A stretch of DNA of 17,366 nt. Source: Oscillospiraceae bacterium. GTDB lineage: Bacteria; Bacillota; Clostridia; Oscillospirales; Acutalibacteraceae. The notes beneath the pieces are model-generated. The model worked only from the letters and a program-made list of their open reading frames with translations. It was not told where the DNA came from and ran no database searches. Every line of letters starts with the position of its first letter. Position 1 is the first letter of the stretch. Location of the stretch: NCBI GenBank assembly GCA_003505905.1, contig DNXM01000234.1:1-17366 (forward strand), given 5' to 3'. The translations under genes were made by a program, and so were the position numbers. Below are positions 1 through 8,649 of this stretch, one piece after another.

Positions 1-3000
1 GCGATTCGATTTACCAAACAGCAGGCAATAAGACCCTGTACGCACATTACGGCGACACATATTATGATGTCGGCTATGATAATCTGTTTTTGATTGACAA
101 GTGGAATGAAGGTGTCAAGGGCGAAACGGAACGAGGCACGACTGTTTATAATTCCACCAATAAGTCGATTGCGCTGACATCCAACAGCGGTTCAACGGAT
201 TCGTACACATCGCTGGATGAGGGCAAATATGCAATGCCTGTTGTCGGCGGACAGACTTATGTCTTTACCGCCGAGGTAACCGTAAGTGCAACGGCCACCC
301 TTCGACCGTTGGCAAGAGCATTGGATGACAGCAACACAAGCAAGCAGGTAAAAGAATTAGGGCAGGTCAGCTTGTCGCCCGGTTCAACCTACATCTATCA
401 CAAGGAATGGACGGTGCCGAGCGATGCAACCAAGGTAGCCATTCGTTTCGGCACAACAACCGGCGGTGTAACGGTTACCTACAAGAATATCCGTTTTGTG
501 AAAAAGTCCGTTGCGGATCAAAAGGTTGCTTACCCCACGAATACCGATACCTATTTGGATGGCACGACCTATGTGAATTTGGCGAAGCCGACCCGTGTCG
601 GTTATGTCTTTGACGGTTGGTATTCCGATGTGAACTGTACGGCAGGAAACGAAATTGACGAGAACGATGTCGCACTCGACCACATTACGGTTTATTCCAA
701 GTGGTTAAAGCTCAATGAAGTCACTTATGACAATCTGTTTTCGATTTCGGAATATGCCGCATCCGATTCCGTAAATTTGAATGAAATCAGCGGAACGGCG
801 CAGGTAGACGGAGAAAAAGGCTCTGTTACCGTGCCGGGCAATCCCGTCAGCGGCGGTAATTCGCCGTACACAAGCTGGAACACAAGCTCGGGTTATTATA
901 CGATACCCGTAACAGGCGGAACCAAATATTATTTGTCGTTCTATGTCAATACCTGGGGCGGAAATGTCTTTGTAAACTTTGACAACGGCACGGCAACAGA
1001 CACCAACATGACCAAGTGCTCGGGAACAACCTATATCGGCGGTGTTTTGGACGGCACACAAGCGAAAAAATACACATTTTATTTCAAAGCGCCTTCAGGT
1101 GCCACGAAAATCGGTCTGCGCTTCGGTGCAAGTGCAACGGAATCCAGAACCTACAGCGATATTAAACTGATTGATGCCGCACACTATTATTCGGATGCCT
1201 TATATGATTCGAATTTCAGCTATGTGGCAGCCGGCACGGCTTACGGTGAGCTGCAAACACCGACGAGAAAAGGCTATCGCTTTGACGGATGGTTTGATAA
1301 CACCGCTTGCACGGGCAACCCGATCACTTCAACATCGGTTATCGGTGCAGACAATGTAAAGCTTTATTCCAAGTGGATTGAAGCCTACGATGTTATGTAC
1401 AACACGATTTTCGACTTTGATGTCTGGGGCGCAGGCCAAGTAAAAACGGGTGCAACCTACAGCACGGCGGTTGATTTCGGCAGAAACAGCTATACGATTA
1501 CGGCGAATTCCAATCACGAAGGTGAAGTGACAAGCTCGGCAAACGGTCCGAGTGTGTATAGAATGCCGGTTGTAGCAGGTCATAAATACAAGGTTTCCGC
1601 AGATATCACAACGGACAGCCGGAATTCCGGCGTTGTGAACTATAATTTTTTGGTTTTTGAATGGCCTCAATCCTACAGCAATTCTTGGAACGATTACCTT
1701 TCACCCATTTCCGAAAAAACATTTTCGGTTGATTCGAGTGTAACCCAAAATTGCTCGTTTGTATTTACAGCAAAATCGGATACCGATACAATTTCCCTTC
1801 GTTTGGCACTGAAATCCGATGGCGCAAGCAAAGGCACTTTCTCCGACATTCGCATTCAGGATATAACAGCAACACCTTATCCCGAGTCTTTTGTGCAGGT
1901 GAATGCGGCAACGACCGATTCGCTTTCCGTTCAACCCGAACGGGAAGGCTATCACGCCGCCGGCTGGTATGACACGGTCAGCGCAGATGGTGTTGTAAGC
2001 GGAACGCAGTACACAAGCGTTGCCTCGTTAAACGGTAACAAAACTCTTTATCCGAAATACTCACAGAAAATATACAATGTTACCTATATCAGCGCAATCG
2101 GGACACAGCAAAAGGTGCAGTCCATGGTGTACGGTGCGAATCCGACAACGGCTTATATTCCTTCGGTGGTCGGTTACCGCTTTATCGGCTGGTATTCGGA
2201 TCCGCAACGGATAACATACGCTCCGCAGACGGTTACGGGACCGTTGACTTTGTATGCAAAATGGGAATTGATTACCTGCAACATCGGCTTCGACAACATC
2301 TTCCTGCTCAAGGCGCAAAACATCGCAGATTATGAAAATGTTGACGGAAACACGGTTATTGAGTCCCGTAAGGTCGACAAAAACAACGGCACGATTACAA
2401 TGACTTACCAAAAATCCGGTGACGATTCCGAACGGAATTTGACATCGAAATTGATTGATTTGCCATCCGAAGCGGGCGATAATACTTACTATATTGTAAG
2501 TGCGGATGTTGCGACAACCGATTGTCAGGCAAGAATTATGACATTCTTCTATGACAAAGACGGCAATAATTGCGACATTTGGCATACGAATGATTCGTCC
2601 CATCCCGTTGTTGAAAAAGACGGAATGCCCAATAATATTGACGGACCTATCTATGATTCCGGCACGAACGCTCATCATTACTATGTGGTGAAGGTTCCCA
2701 AGGGCTGTCAAAAGATTCAGCTCCGTTTCGATTGCTTGAATGTGGATGCAACGAAGAAGCGTACAGCGGTGTTCAGCAACATTCGTGTTGTCGAGAAAAC
2801 AGCGAATACCTATGCAACAATTGCGGCAAATTACCGCACACTTGAAGGCACGGTTACTTATTCAAAGGCTTATAACCTCACAACGGTAACGAATCCCGGT
2901 TATGTTTTTGAAGGCTGGTACATGGATGCGTCCTGCACGGTTCCCGTAACGGCATCGAACTGCACCATGACAAGCAACCATACACTTTATTCAAAGTGGG

Positions 3001-5966
3001 AGATGAACACTTTGGATATTACCTACGATAATCTATTTGATATCCGTGCGTTTACAAGCAACGATGCGCATTTGTCTGTCGACGGTCAAGTGATAACCGT
3101 CAACGCGAACAAGACCGAATCCGATGCCTATCAAATTCCCGTAAAGGGCGGCGAACAATACAAGCTCAGCTATGAGCAGTTGGCGAGCACAAGTGAAAAT
3201 TCCGGCTATGTGTTTGTGAAATTCCATAAGGCGGACGGTACGGTTATTGATGCCGACCTTTGCAGAAGGTATTCGGCAGAGGAATGCACAAATTATCCGC
3301 ACAGCAACTTTGCCGAGCTGTCAACGGATACCGGTGCCGCTCCGGGTGACTGGAGTATTCCGAATTACAACGAAAAGGAAAATGTCGTTGCAATTATCAA
3401 GTGCGACGGTCTTTCTCAGGCAACTCCCTACAACTGGACAATCAGCGGAATCGTGGCTTCCAAGCGCATCGTCTTCAACAAGGTTACGAACGCCGATATC
3501 GGCGCCGACAGTCAAACCAATACCTTCGGTGCCGTAGACATTCGTTTCTACACACCGTCGGAAACGGCGTATATTACCCTTGATTTCGGTTCCGAGAGCA
3601 CAGAAGGTGTTTCTTTCCGAAACATTGAGCTTCAGCGCCTTGAAACCTATACCGTTAAGGATGCCGTCAGAACGCTTGCCATCACAACGGATGCAGGCCA
3701 TGCGAAGCAGCAAACCGGCTATACCTGTAGTGGTTGGAAAATGGACGGCGCAGAAAGCAACATTACAAGCGGAACTTATGATTTGAGCGCCTACGAAAAC
3801 GGTGTCCGACTTGCATCGCAGTGGAATGTAAACACATACCGAATTGCATATGCCGGTATGGACGGTGCAACGCACGGAAGCAATCATCCCGTCAGTGCAA
3901 CATACGGTACTGCGTTTGCCGTTTCGGCTCCCATCAAAACAGGCTACCGATTCAAGGGCTGGACGGTAACAAGCGGGCTTGATGCAAGCGGTGCAAGATG
4001 GGGTGCGACGGCATCACCCGAAACCGTGCTTTCGTCGGCGTCAACGCTGTGCATAAACGGAGCGGATGATGTTTACTTCCTGAATCTTAATGACGCAGAC
4101 GATGCGACAGTTACGCTTACCGCCAATTGGGAACCGAACACGGCAACCGTTCATGTGAAGCTGGACGGTGTTGTTTGGACCAACTGCAACAAACAGCAAA
4201 TTCAGCTGTATCAAAACGGTTCTCACAAGTATACAATTTATCCGACCGAAGATAAATCGGTCTTTGTCGGTTCCGGCATAGCCGTGGGAACTTATGATAT
4301 TTACGCAGGCAGCGGTATCGGCGGTTATATGGATTCGGGTGTGACTGTTACGGTTGATGCTGCGAGCGGCGCAGGTACAGCGGAAATCAATTATTACACA
4401 TTGACCGTTAAAGCGGGAACGGGTGTTAGTGCCGTTTCCGGCTCCGGCGTTTATTTGTGCGGAATTGCCGCACCGGTCAGCGCAACCGCAAAAACCGGCT
4501 TTGACACACCGAGCTTTGATGCGGCCGTTTCAAACGGTAAGTACACGGTTACCGAAACCAAGACCATCACCGCCTCGGCAAGTGAAATCAGCTATAATGT
4601 GAGCTTTGTGAATGCGAAAGCGGATAATGACCAAATGCCGACAGCGTCGTCATGGCCCGATGCTTCCGTTTCCTATCATATCAATTCCGATGCAGTTATT
4701 CCGAGCGCATCTGCGAACGGCTATACCTTTGGCGGCTGGAAGGTTGTTTCCGAATCGGCGGGAAGCTGGACAAAGGGCGACACAATTGCTGCAGGAACCG
4801 CATTGAAAGGTAAACAGGGCGATGTTACCTTGAGCCCGATTTGGACGGCAAAAACCGATGTCGCATACAAGGTCGAGCATTATGTTATGAATACCCTCGG
4901 AATTTATCCGACAACGCCGACGGCTACAGATGATTTGAAGGGCACAACGGATGCGGCTTTGACGCTTTCGACCCTTACAAAAAACAACTTCCTTGTTGCA
5001 AACGGCATTGAGTACAAAGAGGGTAAGGTTGGCGGAATCGTTGTCACGGCGACAACGGTTGCAGGGGACGGTTCAAGAGTCATTAAGCTTTATTATGAGC
5101 GTGTGGCATACACATTGACGGTTTCGGCATCTAATGTCAGCGGAGCCGCAGTGAAGGTAAACGGCAGTGATTTCACAAGCGGCAGCAAGGTGCGCTACGG
5201 TGCGGAAATCACTATGGGTACTCTTTCGGCGAATGCAGGCTACCACAATCCGCAATGGAGCGGCTTGACGGCAGGCATAAACGGAAAGTACTATATGCCC
5301 GCATCGGATGTGACCTTGACCGCCCAAGCGTCCGTGAATGAAATATACTCGGTTGAGCAGGGTACGGTTGTTGATACGGCTAAACAGTTTATCTACGGTG
5401 TCAAGGTTGGCGATAATGATATTTCTCGTTATATTTCCGCAACGGAAGGATTCAGCTATCTTGCCAATCTTGCAAACAAGAGATTTGCCACCGGCGATAC
5501 CGTAACCGTTCAACATAACGATACGACTGTGTGCGAATATACCGTCGTTGTGTTCGGCGATGTGAATGGGGACGGCTGGTATGACGGAACCGACGCCATG
5601 CTTGTCAATTTCATTGTTAATGGTATGCTGACAAGGGATAAGCTCGGTGAAGCGGTGTGGACAGCTGCTGACTGCAACCACGACGGCGAAATCAATCAAG
5701 CGGATGCCGACTTGCTCGAGCAGGCAGGACTGCTTCTTTCGCAGGTGAATCAGACGATACCTACGGAGGAGATAACATCCAATTCGATTTATCAGGAGTA
5801 TCTTGAGCTTATTGACCAAAGTCCCGCAACAATCGAAGAAGAACATTCTGCCGATGAAAGCGGTGAAGCCGCCGAAACGGAAGAAACCTCTTGGATAACG
5901 ATTCTTTGGGGCTTTATCACGAGATTGTTTGATTATCTGAAGTTGATTTTTTTGATTCTCAAATAA
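1..5966 (+). CDS. Giant modular surface/secreted protein with InlB B-repeats and a C-terminal dockerin (5' end outside window)
   Basis: The frame is open from the left edge (first full codon at 3) to the TAA at 5964-5966, 1987 residues, so the true start, signal peptide and any enzymatic domain lie upstream. A TTG at 90 is not the start, because the same repeat pattern continues above it. Residues 25-1274 hold five beta-sandwich modules, each starting with YDNLF or a variant (residues 25, 242, 466, 763, 1008) and ending near an 'IRF/IKL/IRI/IRV' strand. Each is followed by InlB B-type repeats closing on KW, KY or QW. Further InlB-like repeats end at 1376 and 1614. Divergent InlB-like and VEHY/MucBP-like repeats fill about 1375-1780. 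A type I dockerin (1853-1914) has two complete calcium loops, DVNGDGWYDGTD and DCNHDGEINQAD. An acidic linker and a hydrophobic tail (1963-1987) end the protein. No LPXTG or SLH motif is seen. The sandwich modules resemble carbohydrate-binding modules, but ligand and function are unknown. An adhesion or cellulosome-like assembly role is inferred. Confidence 0.9.
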   Translation, partial: DSIYQTAGNKTLYAHYGDTYYDVGYDNLFLIDKWNEGVKGETERGTTVYNSTNKSIALTSNSGSTDSYTSLDEGKYAMPVVGGQTYVFTAEVTVSATATLRPLARALDDSNTSKQVKELGQVSLSPGSTYIYHKEWTVPSDATKVAIRFGTTTGGVTVTYKNIRFVKKSVADQKVAYPTNTDTYLDGTTYVNLAKPTRVGYVFDGWYSDVNCTAGNEIDENDVALDHITVYSKWLKLNEVTYDNLFSISEYAASDSVNLNEISGTAQVDGEKGSVTVPGNPVSGGNSPYTSWNTSSGYYTIPVTGGTKYYLSFYVNTWGGNVFVNFDNGTATDTNMTKCSGTTYIGGVLDGTQAKKYTFYFKAPSGATKIGLRFGASATESRTYSDIKLIDAAHYYSDALYDSNFSYVAAGTAYGELQTPTRKGYRFDGWFDNTACTGNPITSTSVIGADNVKLYSKWIEAYDVMYNTIFDFDVWGAGQVKTGATYSTAVDFGRNSYTITANSNHEGEVTSSANGPSVYRMPVVAGHKYKVSADITTDSRNSGVVNYNFLVFEWPQSYSNSWNDYLSPISEKTFSVDSSVTQNCSFVFTAKSDTDTISLRLALKSDGASKGTFSDIRIQDITATPYPESFVQVNAATTDSLSVQPEREGYHAAGWYDTVSADGVVSGTQYTSVASLNGNKTLYPKYSQKIYNVTYISAIGTQQKVQSMVYGANPTTAYIPSVVGYRFIGWYSDPQRITYAPQTVTGPLTLYAKWELITCNIGFDNIFLLKAQNIADYENVDGNTVIESRKVDKNNGTITMTYQKSGDDSERNLTSKLIDLPSEAGDNTYYIVSADVATTDCQARIMTFFYDKDGNNCDIWHTNDSSHPVVEKDGMPNNIDGPIYDSGTNAHHYYVVKVPKGCQKIQLRFDCLNVDATKKRTAVFSNIRVVEKTANTYATIAANYRTLEGTVTYSKAYNLTTVTNPGYVFEGWYMDASCTVPVTASNCTMTSNHTLYSKWEMNTLDITYDNLFDIRAFTSNDAHLSVDGQVITVNANKTESDAYQIPVKGGEQYKLSYEQLASTSENSGYVFVKFHKADGTVIDADLCRRYSAEECTNYPHSNFAELSTDTGAAPGDWSIPNYNEKENVVAIIKCDGLSQATPYNWTISGIVASKRIVFNKVTNADIGADSQTNTFGAVDIRFYTPSETAYITLDFGSESTEGVSFRNIELQRLETYTVKDAVRTLAITTDAGHAKQQTGYTCSGWKMDGAESNITSGTYDLSAYENGVRLASQWNVNTYRIAYAGMDGATHGSNHPVSATYGTAFAVSAPIKTGYRFKGWTVTSGLDASGARWGATASPETVLSSASTLCINGADDVYFLNLNDADDATVTLTANWEPNTATVHVKLDGVVWTNCNKQQIQLYQNGSHKYTIYPTEDKSVFVGSGIAVGTYDIYAGSGIGGYMDSGVTVTVDAASGAGTAEINYYTLTVKAGTGVSAVSGSGVYLCGIAAPVSATAKTGFDTPSFDAAVSNGKYTVTETKTITASASEISYNVSFVNAKADNDQMPTASSWPDASVSYHINSDAVIPSASANGYTFGGWKVVSESAGSWTKGDTIAAGTALKGKQGDVTLSPIWTAKTDVAYKVEHYVMNTLGIYPTTPTATDDLKGTTDAALTLSTLTKNNFLVANGIEYKEGKVGGIVVTATTVAGDGSRVIKLYYERVAYTLTVSASNVSGAAVKVNGSDFTSGSKVRYGAEITMGTLSANAGYHNPQWSGLTAGINGKYYMPASDVTLTAQASVNEIYSVEQGTVVDTAKQFIYGVKVGDNDISRYISATEGFSYLANLANKRFATGDTVTVQHNDTTVCEYTVVVFGDVNGDGWYDGTDAMLVNFIVNGMLTRDKLGEAVWTAADCNHDGEINQADADLLEQAGLLLSQVNQTIPTEEITSNSIYQEYLELIDQSPATIEEEHSADESGEAAETEETSWITILWGFITRLFDYLKLIFLILK
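75..4130 (+). repeat. Array of NLF-module plus InlB B-repeat units inside the surface protein
   Basis: The encoded protein repeats a two-part unit: a beta-sandwich opening with YDNLF, YNTIF or FDNIF (codons at 75, 726, 1398, 2289 and 3024), then a repeat of the form 'GY.F.GWY ... LYSKW'. Spacings between successive openings are 217, 224, 297 and 245 residues. The 297-residue unit carries two InlB repeats, ending at nt 2060 and 2264. The last unit is lengthened by an insertion of roughly 75 residues inside its sandwich (about nt 3260-3530), and another InlB-like repeat ends at 4130. Shared marks of the sandwich are a '.MPV.GG..Y' or '.IPV.GG..Y' strand, a late 'GATKI..RFG'-like strand and a closing 'F.NIR' strand. 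The copies have diverged at the DNA level, so this is old duplication rather than a recent tandem array. Confidence 0.8.
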
Positions 5967-5974
5967 ACAAAACA

Positions 5975-6010
5975 AAACCGCTCGATTTCAAAAAAAATCG
6001 GGCGGTTTCT
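5975..6010. terminator. Bidirectional intrinsic terminator between the surface gene and glgP
   Basis: A 14-bp stem pairs 5975-5988 (AAACCGCTCGATTT) with 5995-6008 (AAATCGGGCGGTTT), with one G-T pair and a 6-nt A-rich loop. It begins 8 nt after the surface gene stop. On the plus strand the tail is TTTCTTCT, which is weak. On the minus strand the hairpin is followed by TTTTGTTTTGTTTATTT, a good tract for ending glgP transcripts about 70 nt beyond its stop. One hairpin therefore plausibly serves both convergent genes. Confidence 0.8.
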
Positions 6011-6077
6011 TCTATCCTGCGGGATACACAATTGCGAATCTTCTGTTACGAGGCGATGATTTATGCTTTGTCGGTGG

Positions 6078-8480
6078 TTATTTTACGGTGCTCGTGTGCC
6101 AAATGTTATCGGCGTATTCACGGATTGCGCGGTCGGCGGCGAATTCGCCTGCGCCGGAAATGTTCATCAGTGACATACGGTTCCATGTTTCACGGTCAGC
6201 CCACAGTGTTTCGATTTTTTGCTGTGCTTGGCGGTAATCGGCAAAGTCCGCCAACGCCATATAGGGGTCGTGATGAATGATGGTTGAACCGATTTCGGGG
6301 AACATTTTGCCATTAATGCCCTTGCCGATGAAGTCAACCAAGCGGTGAATGTCGGCGTTGTTGTCGTAGTAGGTTTTCGGGCTGTAATGGGCACTGAGAG
6401 CCGCAACTTCGGGGGTTCTCATGCCGAAGATAACGATATTTTCCTCGCCGACCGCTTCGCAGATTTCAATGTTTGCGCCGTCCATCGTACCCAATGTGAT
6501 TGCACCGTTGAGCATCAGCTTCATGTTGCCTGTACCGCTTGCTTCCGTGCCCGCCAAAGAGATTTGCTCGCTGACATCGGCGGCTGGCATGAGCGCTTCC
6601 GCCATGCTGACATTGTAATCTTCGACAAAAACAACCTTCAATCGACCTTTTACATCGGGGTCGTTGTTGATGAGGTCTGCCAATGCCACGATGAAGCTGA
6701 TGGTCTTCTTTGCCATGAAGTAGCCCGAGGCGGCTTTGGCGGCAAAGATATAGGTGTGCGGTGTATAATGGCCGTTCGGGTTTTCTTTGATGGTGAGATA
6801 TTTTGACAGAATGTGAAATGCATTCATGCTTTGACGCTTGTATTCGTGCAGACGCTTGACCTGCACATCGAAAATCGAGTCTGGGTCAAGCTGAATGCCT
6901 TGCTTTTGCATAATCTGCTTGGCAAAGCGTTCTTTGTTGCTGCGCTTGATTTTTTCAAGCTCTTGCAAAACGGCTTTGTCATCGGCATATTCACGCAAAC
7001 GGAGCAGTTCGTCTGCATTGTAGGTGAAGCCCTTACCGATGAGCTTGGTCAAATACGCCGCCAAGGCTGGGTTGGATTGGTTGAGCCAACGGCGGTGAGC
7101 AATGCCGTTGGTTACATTTGTGAACTTTTCGGGGGTCAGACGGTAGTAGTCGTTGAACACACTATTCTTAAGGATTTCGCTGTGCAGAGCGGAAACACCG
7201 TTGACACTGTGGCAGGCGGCAACGCAAAGGTTCGCCATGCGCACCGTACCGCCCGAAATAATAGCTGTACGCTCCACATAATCGGCATCCTGCGTGCTTC
7301 CCCACACATATGCACGGTAACGGTTGTCGATTTCCTTGACGATTTGATAAATGCGCGGCAAAAGACGCTTAACAAGGTCTTCGCTCCAGCACTCCAACGC
7401 TTCTTTCATAACTGTGTGGTTGGTATAAGCGACGGTGTTCGTGACAATGCGCCATGCGTCATCCCAACCGTAGCCGCATTCGTCCAGGAAAATGCGCATC
7501 AGCTCGGGAATCACAAGGGTCGGGTGCGTGTCATTGATGTGAATGGCGACCTTTTCGGCAAAATTGTCAATTGAGCCATAGCGGCGCAAATGTCGCTGAA
7601 CAATATCCTGCGTGGATGCGGAAACCAAGAAATATTGCTGTTTCAAACGCAGGCTTTTGCCTTCGGGGTGGTTGTCGGCAGGGTAGAGAACCTTGCTGAT
7701 AACCTCTGCCATTGCGTTTTGCTCAACAGCACGCAGATAGTTGCCGCTGTTGAATTGTTCCATGTCAATGCCGGGCGCCTTTGCCGACCAAAGACGCAGG
7801 ACACTGATGCCCTTGCCGTCCTTACCCGAAACATACATATCGTACGGTACGGCACGAATCGGCGTGTAGTCCGTCAATTCAACATGGTGATAGTGCGTGT
7901 CCCAACTGTCCTCTACATGACCCTCAAAGCGAACCTCGTGGGCGCATTCTTCACGCTCGACCAGCCAAACTTCGCCGCCGGGTAGCCAAAAATCGGGCAG
8001 CTCGGTCTGCCAGCCATCCACAAGCTTTTGCTTGAAAATGCCGAATTCATACAGGATGGAATAACCCATGCCGTTGTAGCCCTGCGAAGCAAGACCGTCC
8101 AAATAGCAAGCCGCTAAACGACCCAAGCCGCCGTTGCCCAAGCCTGCATCCGGCTCGCACTCATACAGCTTTTCGAGCTTCATGCCGAAAGAGGCAAGAG
8201 CCTTTTCGATGGTGGCAGTCAAATTCAAATTGAACAAATTATTTTTTAAGGAACGCCCCATGAGGAATTCCATGCAAAGGTAGTAGACGCTTTTGGCGTC
8301 ACTCTTGGCGGCTTCCTCGGCAAATTCCGCTCTGCCTTTTGCCATGCTGTCACGCACAATCATGGCAATGGCCTTATAGAATTGGTCGTAAGTGGCTTCT
8401 TCGGGGGTAACACCGAAAAAGTGCGAAAGCTTCGCAACGATTTGCTCTTTTGCCTGTGCAACGGAAAGCGAATAATTCAT
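6078..8480 (-). CDS. glgP: Glycogen/starch (alpha-glucan) phosphorylase
   Basis: This 800-residue protein matches the usual bacterial glycogen phosphorylase length (EC 2.4.1.1). The enzyme cleaves alpha-1,4-glucan with phosphate to give glucose 1-phosphate in the cytoplasm. Visible family marks are YLCMEFLMGRSL near residue 70, GNGGLGRLAACYLDGLAS around 115-135, the HINDTHPTL segment, KRLHEYKRQ, and the pyridoxal-phosphate site EASGTGNMK with the cofactor lysine near residue 654. It ends in the conserved segment FAADRAIREYADNIW. The ATG (8478-8480) is preceded by GGAGG with a 6-nt spacer. It has its own promoters in the 8481-8610 gap and is convergent with the surface gene. No other glycogen gene is in the window. 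Assignment to glycogen rather than maltodextrin as the main substrate is inferred. Confidence 0.97.
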   Translation of the reverse strand: MNYSLSVAQAKEQIVAKLSHFFGVTPEEATYDQFYKAIAMIVRDSMAKGRAEFAEEAAKSDAKSVYYLCMEFLMGRSLKNNLFNLNLTATIEKALASFGMKLEKLYECEPDAGLGNGGLGRLAACYLDGLASQGYNGMGYSILYEFGIFKQKLVDGWQTELPDFWLPGGEVWLVEREECAHEVRFEGHVEDSWDTHYHHVELTDYTPIRAVPYDMYVSGKDGKGISVLRLWSAKAPGIDMEQFNSGNYLRAVEQNAMAEVISKVLYPADNHPEGKSLRLKQQYFLVSASTQDIVQRHLRRYGSIDNFAEKVAIHINDTHPTLVIPELMRIFLDECGYGWDDAWRIVTNTVAYTNHTVMKEALECWSEDLVKRLLPRIYQIVKEIDNRYRAYVWGSTQDADYVERTAIISGGTVRMANLCVAACHSVNGVSALHSEILKNSVFNDYYRLTPEKFTNVTNGIAHRRWLNQSNPALAAYLTKLIGKGFTYNADELLRLREYADDKAVLQELEKIKRSNKERFAKQIMQKQGIQLDPDSIFDVQVKRLHEYKRQSMNAFHILSKYLTIKENPNGHYTPHTYIFAAKAASGYFMAKKTISFIVALADLINNDPDVKGRLKVVFVEDYNVSMAEALMPAADVSEQISLAGTEASGTGNMKLMLNGAITLGTMDGANIEICEAVGEENIVIFGMRTPEVAALSAHYSPKTYYDNNADIHRLVDFIGKGINGKMFPEIGSTIIHHDPYMALADFADYRQAQQKIETLWADRETWNRMSLMNISGAGEFAADRAIREYADNIWHTSTVK

Positions 8481-8534
8481 ACAAAACCTCCAAAATATAT
8501 TTCACAAAAAATGAAAAAATCAATTCTATTAGTC

Positions 8535-8585
8535 ATTTTACACGAAAAATACGAAAATTTCAACACTTGAACGAAAGAATGTCAA
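8535..8585 (-). promoter_or_regulatory. Two overlapping sigma-A-like promoters for glgP
   Basis: On the minus strand TTGAAA (8563-8558) is spaced 17 nt from TAAAAT (8540-8535), each 5/6 matches to consensus, giving a leader of about 48 nt before the glgP ATG. Upstream, a perfect TTGACA (8585-8580) is 17 nt from TGAAAT (8562-8557), a weaker -10. The -10 of the upstream promoter overlaps the -35 of the downstream one, so the two could exclude each other. Read from sequence only. Confidence 0.6.
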
Positions 8586-8610
8586 AAAGCACATAAAAAT
8601 TCTTTCCAAC

Positions 8611-8645
8611 AAGAAAGCCTTCCCGTAAATGGTTCGGGAAGGCTT
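8611..8645 (-). terminator. Intrinsic terminator of the arg operon
   Basis: An 11-bp perfect stem AAGCCTTCCCG/CGGGAAGGCTT (8615-8625 with 8635-8645) has a 9-nt loop and lies 4 nt beyond the argF stop codon on the minus strand. The tail TCTTGTTGG is only moderately T-rich, so efficiency is uncertain. It separates the arg operon from the glgP promoters. Confidence 0.7.
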
Positions 8646-8649
8646 GATT

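Noticed and set aside
90..92. TTG codon as the start of the large surface protein
   Set aside because: The frame stays open to the window edge and codes for the tail of another InlB repeat (GNKTLYAHY) and a further YDNLF opening, so the gene begins outside the window.
75..4130. CRISPR array or recent tandem DNA repeat
   Set aside because: The periodic signal is in the protein; the DNA copies are diverged and units are over 600 bp.
5073..5975. 300-codon open frame on the minus strand opposite the surface gene
   Set aside because: It begins in the terminator, has no ribosome binding site, and its product is Cys/Arg/Ile-rich with no recognisable domain. It mirrors the codon pattern of a clearly real gene, as does the minus frame at 2061-2711.
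6813..7574. 253-codon open frame on the plus strand inside glgP
   Set aside because: It lies fully antisense to a well-conserved enzyme and has no domain or ribosome binding site of its own. Similar plus-strand frames across the arg genes were rejected for the same reason.
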